9,106 nt of DNA from Gammaproteobacteria bacterium (GTDB lineage Bacteria; Pseudomonadota; Gammaproteobacteria; Steroidobacterales; Steroidobacteraceae), in the NCBI GenBank assembly GCA_027451085.1, contig DAIDKA010000317.1, positions 1-9,106 on the forward strand, given 5' to 3'. The first letter of the stretch is position 1. Every line of letters starts with the position of its first letter. A program made the position numbers and the translations under genes. Below are positions 6,565 to 9,106 of this stretch, in pieces. The notes beneath the pieces are model-generated. The model searched no databases. It was not told the origin of the DNA and saw nothing but the letters and a program-made list of their open reading frames with translations.

Positions 6565-7838
6565 GCGCAGACCTCCGGCGGCCCGGCGCGCACGGCAGGC
6601 GCGCCAACCCCCAGTTCCCGGGCCACAGCCACGGCACTGCGGATGCCATCTTCATGGAAGCCCCATCCCCAGTACGCGCCGGCGAACCAGGTGCGCCGCC
6701 GCCCCTGGATCTCCGCCTTGCGGGCCTGCGCGGCCACCGCTGCCCGGCAGTACACGGGATGGTGGTAGACCATGCGGCGCAGCACCTTGGCCGGATCGAT
6801 CAGGTGGCCTTGATTCAGGCTGACGACCAGCGGTTGCGGCGCATCCAGCCGCTGCAGCTGGTTCATGCAATAACTGACGGTGCAGGGGGCCTGCGGCTCG
6901 GCAGGAATGAACGCATTCCAGGCAGCCCAGGCGGCGCGCCGGCGCGGCAGAACCCGGGCATCCGTGTGCAGCAACGCCTCGTTTCGCTGGTAGCGGATCG
7001 CCCCCAGGATGTCGCGCTCCGGCTCGCTCGGGTCCGCGAGCAAGGCCAGCGCCTGATCGCTGTGACAGGCAAGCACCACGTGATCAAAGTGTTCGAGGCC
7101 GCGGTGGGACTCGAGGATCACCCCATCGGCCCGGCGACGCACGGCGCGCACGGCGCAGGCCGGACGTTCCTCCACCCGCCACCGGGAGCGCAGCGCCCGT
7201 ACATAGCTGCTGGATCCGCCCTGGACCACCTGCCACTGTGGACGACCACTGACCTGGAGCATCTGGTGATTGGCCATGAACTGCACCAGGTATCGAGCAG
7301 GGAACTGCAGAATATGGCCGGGCGGCGCGGACCACAGCGCGGAGGCCATGGGCACCAGGTGTTGGTCCCGGAAGGCGGCCCCGTAGCGGCGCTCGGCCAG
7401 GTATTCGCCGAGCGTAGGGCCGGTGCCGGGCTGGTGCAGCAACGCCGGGGCTTCGCGGTAGAAGCGCAGCAGGTCGTGGACCATGCCGAGGAAGCGCGGC
7501 GAGGCCAGGTTGCGGCGCTGGCAGAACAGTCCGTTCAGCGTGCCGGCGTTGTACTCGAGCCCGGAACCGCCATGCTTGACCGAGAAACTCATGGTGGTGT
7601 CCTGCGACGCCACGCCCAGGTCGCGGAACAAGGCGTGCAGCAGCGGGTAGTGCCGGGGATTGTGGACGATGAAGCCGGTGTCGACGCGGTACTGCCGGCC
7701 CTGCAGCTCGATGTCATGCGTATGCACATGGCCGCCGAAGCGGCTGTCGGCCTCGTACAGTGTGACGCCGTGCTCCTGCGACAGGAACCACGCGCTTGCC
7801 AGCCCTGCGATGCCCGAACCGATCACCGCCACGCGCAT
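6561..7838 (-). CDS. FAD-dependent amine-oxidase-like oxidoreductase of the CFA-linked group
   Basis: A 425-residue flavoprotein. The N-terminus is a Rossmann dinucleotide-binding motif, MRVAVIGSGIAGLASAW (GxGxxG at 7-12). Glu29 is at the end of the second strand, and the RFGGH segment (33-37) is typical of flavin amine oxidases and phytoene-desaturase-like enzymes. VDTGFIVHN and a mid-protein SALWSAPPG are characteristic of the group found beside DUF1365 and CFA genes. The C-terminal FAD motif FAGAYWGWGFHEDGIRSAV lies at 385-403. Plant cyclopropane synthases carry a related FAD domain fused to their CFA domain, which supports a joint role. A likely job is desaturation of the methylated acyl chain (UfaD-like), but this is inference. 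The start at 7838 gives the FAD motif at the very N-terminus and lies 2 nt after the desaturase stop; the ribosome site is weak, so coupling to the desaturase is likely. Confidence 0.9.
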   Translation of the reverse strand: MRVAVIGSGIAGLASAWFLSQEHGVTLYEADSRFGGHVHTHDIELQGRQYRVDTGFIVHNPRHYPLLHALFRDLGVASQDTTMSFSVKHGGSGLEYNAGTLNGLFCQRRNLASPRFLGMVHDLLRFYREAPALLHQPGTGPTLGEYLAERRYGAAFRDQHLVPMASALWSAPPGHILQFPARYLVQFMANHQMLQVSGRPQWQVVQGGSSSYVRALRSRWRVEERPACAVRAVRRRADGVILESHRGLEHFDHVVLACHSDQALALLADPSEPERDILGAIRYQRNEALLHTDARVLPRRRAAWAAWNAFIPAEPQAPCTVSYCMNQLQRLDAPQPLVVSLNQGHLIDPAKVLRRMVYHHPVYCRAAVAAQARKAEIQGRRRTWFAGAYWGWGFHEDGIRSAVAVARELGVGAPAVRAGPPEVCA

Positions 7839-7840
7839 GG

Positions 7841-8788
7841 TCAGTGGCCCGTCTTGCGATGAACCCAGGCCGGAACAGGCTTCAGGTCCCAGATCAGGCC
7901 AAGTGCAGCGAGAAACTTGAGGCCGTACCAGGTCAGGTCCAGTTCCCACCAGCGGAATCCCTGGCGGGCCGAACCGGGGTAGAAGTGATGGTTGTTGTGC
8001 CAGCCTTCGCCAAACGTGAGCAGCGCCAGCCAGAAGTTGTTACGGCTCTGATCCTGCGTGTCGAAGCGGCGTCGCCCGAACCGGTGCGCCAGTGAGTTGA
8101 TGGTCACCGTGGCATGGAACAGCACGACGGTCGAAATGAAGAAGCCCCATACCAGAAGCTGGGGCCCGCTGGTCCCGAGCCGGGGAAAATCATGCTGGAG
8201 CACGACGCCGCACCCGTAGAGCAGCAGCGCGAGGACCACCGGAATCACGGTGTCATAACGATCGAGCCAGCGCAGCTCCGGGCAATGCCGCAGGTCTGGC
8301 AGACGCACCAGATCCGTGCCGAAGGCGGCCGGGGTCAGAAACCAACCCGCATGGCTCCAAAGAAAGCCGTGCACGGCGGGCGAGTGCGGATCGCGCTCCG
8401 TGTCGGCGTGCCAGTGGTGGTACCGGTGATGAGCCGCCCACCACAGCGGTCCCCGCTGCACGCAGGCTGCTCCCACCAGTGCAAACGCAAACCGGACGGG
8501 ACGCGAGGTCTTGAAGGCGCGGTGGGAAAAATAGCGATGGTAGAAACCGGTGATGGCGAACATCCGCAGCGCGTAGAGGGCCAGGGCCACGGCCAGGGCC
8601 ACGGCAGACGTGCCCACCCAGATCACCCCCAGACAGGCCAGGTGCATGGCAACAAACGGGGCGACCCGCAGCCAGTCGATCCTGTGCGCCAGCCGGTCCG
8701 GGACTGGCGTGGCATCGGTATCGAACCACATCCTCAGCCGGATCAAGGCTCTGCGCCAGCGAGGAACGCTCTCAGGGGGCTGCTGCAT
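7841..8788 (-). CDS. Membrane fatty acid desaturase (delta-9 acyl-CoA / acyl-lipid type)
   Basis: A 315-residue di-iron membrane desaturase that introduces a cis double bond into saturated acyl chains using O2. The three histidine boxes are complete: H84-RYFS-H89, H121-RY-H124-H125 (AAHHRYHHWH) and H264-NN-H267-H268 (GWHNNHHFYPG), plus His235 in NSLAHRFG. ERDPHSP after the second box is typical of the delta-9 family. Hydrophobic segments lie at about 42-80, 97-110, 181-199 and 211-230. It is the first gene of the operon and would supply the unsaturated chains on which the CFA-type methyltransferase acts; that link is inferred. The ribosome site is weak (TGGACC before the ATG). An ECF-like promoter lies about 30-55 nt upstream, which would leave a leader of only about 22 nt. 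A 12-nt tandem duplication at 8581-8604 repeats VALA in a membrane helix. Confidence 0.94.
   Translation of the reverse strand: MQQPPESVPRWRRALIRLRMWFDTDATPVPDRLAHRIDWLRVAPFVAMHLACLGVIWVGTSAVALAVALALYALRMFAITGFYHRYFSHRAFKTSRPVRFAFALVGAACVQRGPLWWAAHHRYHHWHADTERDPHSPAVHGFLWSHAGWFLTPAAFGTDLVRLPDLRHCPELRWLDRYDTVIPVVLALLLYGCGVVLQHDFPRLGTSGPQLLVWGFFISTVVLFHATVTINSLAHRFGRRRFDTQDQSRNNFWLALLTFGEGWHNNHHFYPGSARQGFRWWELDLTWYGLKFLAALGLIWDLKPVPAWVHRKTGH
8581..8604. repeat. 12-nt perfect tandem duplication inside the desaturase gene
   Basis: CCAGGGCCACGG occurs twice back to back (8581-8592, 8593-8604). It is in frame and encodes a repeated Val-Ala-Leu-Ala in the second hydrophobic segment of the desaturase (residues about 62-70). 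It could lengthen or shift that helix by four residues relative to homologues, and is a likely slippage site. Nothing suggests it breaks the gene. Confidence 0.8.
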
Positions 8789-8815
8789 GGTTCAGGTCCA
8801 GGTGGTTATGACTGC

Positions 8816-8914
8816 CTATACGCACCTGATGCGCTTTCGGATGCACAAGATCAGCAGCGACACGATCCAGCTGGCAAGGAAGATCGCCACGACGGCATAT
8901 CCGGCACGCGGCAA
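8816..8914 (-). CDS. Possible small single-span membrane protein, 32 codons
   Basis: An open frame from a TTG encodes PRAGYAVVAIFLASWIVSLL followed by a short hydrophobic run and a basic tail (RKRIR), the layout of a one-helix inner-membrane peptide with the C-terminus inside. GAGG lies close upstream (8916-8919), arguably too near the TTG. Its stop codon falls inside the CGTATA promoter box, so it would belong to the transcript of the ABC gene upstream. It could also be the C-terminal half of a frameshifted small protein together with the frame ending at 8919. No family recognised. Confidence 0.22.
   Translation of the reverse strand: MPRAGYAVVAIFLASWIVSLLILCIRKRIRCV
8817..8844 (-). promoter_or_regulatory. 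Candidate ECF-sigma promoter of the lipid operon
   Basis: On the minus strand GCATCC (8839-8844) is followed after 16 nt by CGTATA (8817-8822). The CGTA-type -10 and an ATCC-containing -35 resemble ECF promoters; the -35 reported for the RpoE-ChrR group is close to TGATCC, and here TG-C-ATCC is one inserted base away. Transcription would start near 8810, about 22 nt before the desaturase ATG. The site sits directly upstream of a nine-gene unit that ends with the matching sigma and anti-sigma genes, which is what an autoregulated promoter needs. The match is by eye and the -35 is imperfect. Confidence 0.5.
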
Positions 8915-8918
8915 TTCC

Positions 8919-9011
8919 TCACACGTGGGTCATCAGCAGGCTGTCGGTGGTGTCCGGCAGCGACATGGCGGCGGCAAGAGCAGCGTAGGTGGCTGCCACT
9001 GCCCGCGTCAC
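8919..9011 (-). CDS. Possible 30-codon ORF overlapping the ABC gene stop (GTGA)
   Basis: A GTG that overlaps the stop of the ABC ATPase as GTGA (9008-9011) opens a 30-codon frame, alanine-rich at first (TRAVAATYAALAAAMSLPDT) and ending ...LLMTHV. The coupling-type overlap is the main argument for it. Composition and length make chance occurrence quite possible. The next frame (from 8914) carries a membrane helix, so a single disrupted small gene across 8816-9011 is an alternative reading. Confidence 0.22.
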   Translation of the reverse strand: MTRAVAATYAALAAAMSLPDTTDSLLMTHV

Positions 9012-9106
9012 ACCGTCAGGTGCCGCTGCACGAGTTCATCGGTAAGCTGCCCGATGCTGCCCGACACCACCAGCCTGCCCTTGTCCAGCATGTGGAAATT
9101 GCTGGC
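9008..9106 (-). CDS. C-terminal end of a LivF/UrtE-type ABC transporter ATP-binding protein (partial)
   Basis: Only the last 32 codons lie in the window; the gene continues beyond base 9106. The peptide contains FHMLDKGRLVVSGSIGQL and ends in LVQRHLTV. This is the usual tail of ATP-binding subunits of branched-chain amino acid or urea type ABC importers, where a strand reading ...vLekGriv.sG...eL is followed by a short helix and a terminal L-[ST]-V. It is read in the same direction as the lipid operon, but 219 nt separate its stop from the desaturase start and a promoter candidate lies between them, so I treat it as a separate unit. Which solute it serves cannot be told from the fragment. Confidence 0.65.
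   Translation of the reverse strand, partial: ASNFHMLDKGRLVVSGSIGQLTDELVQRHLTV

Noticed and set aside
6654..7862. 402-codon plus-strand open frame opposite the FAD gene
   Set aside because: It mirrors the codon structure of the FAD gene (GxGxxG and C-terminal FAD motif clear on the minus strand) and has no plausible start context.
7839..7949. N-terminal extension of the FAD protein into the desaturase gene
   Set aside because: The extra 37 residues do not resemble protein, overlap the desaturase coding end, and would displace the FAD-binding motif that normally opens these proteins.
8847..8852. TGATCT on the minus strand as the -35 of the operon promoter
   Set aside because: It resembles the expected -35 but lies 24-25 nt from the CGTATA box, too far for a sigma promoter; GCATCC at 16 nt fits better.
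1..9106. CRISPR arrays, tRNA or rRNA genes, insertion sequences
   Set aside because: I saw no regularly spaced repeats, no cloverleaf-like or rRNA-like sequence and no transposase motifs or flanking terminal repeats.

Overview
The window is GC-rich bacterial DNA with tight gene spacing. Eight minus-strand genes at 1332-8788 run head to tail with 4-nt ATGA/GTGA overlaps or gaps of 2 to 73 nt, and a ninth (670-1335) closes the series. The gene families and codon use suggest a high-GC proteobacterium, most likely gammaproteobacterial. That placement is inference.

Layout, read 5'->3' on the minus strand: the C-terminal end of a LivF/UrtE-type ABC transporter ATPase (9008-9106, cut by the window edge); about 220 nt with two very small open frames and a candidate ECF-type promoter (8817-8844); then a fatty acid desaturase (7841-8788), a flavin amine-oxidase-like FAD protein (6561-7838), a DUF1365 protein (5773-6564, GTG start), a cyclopropane-fatty-acid-synthase family methyltransferase (4478-5776), a DUF1295 membrane protein with the RHPNY signature (3616-4404), a second CFA-like SAM methyltransferase (2531-3619), a Blc-type lipocalin lipoprotein (1996-2520), an ECF sigma factor (1332-1967) and a ChrR-type zinc anti-sigma factor (670-1335). 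A short plus-strand lipoprotein-like gene (336 to about 680) converges on the end of chrR and looks truncated and frameshifted. Bases 1-335 hold no convincing gene.

Reading: this is a self-regulated membrane-lipid modification operon of the RpoE-ChrR (singlet oxygen / organic hydroperoxide) type. ChrR keeps all four zinc ligands of its anti-sigma domain and all four of its cupin domain, at spacings I recall for Rhodobacter sphaeroides ChrR. The FAD protein + DUF1365 + CFA trio is the set tied in alphaproteobacteria to methylated unsaturated and furan fatty acid synthesis on membrane phospholipids under this sigma factor. Here it is extended by a desaturase (possible substrate supply), a second methyltransferase (possible second methylation), a DUF1295 reductase-like membrane protein and an outer-membrane lipocalin. 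The regulators sit last in the operon, so activation at the upstream promoter would also raise sigma and anti-sigma.

The most interesting points are the extended lipid-modification gene set, the altered bicarbonate-site residues of the first CFA enzyme, the unassigned DUF1295-methyltransferase pair, the ATGA-linked 11-codon leader in front of the sigma gene, and the decayed gene at the operon's 3' border.
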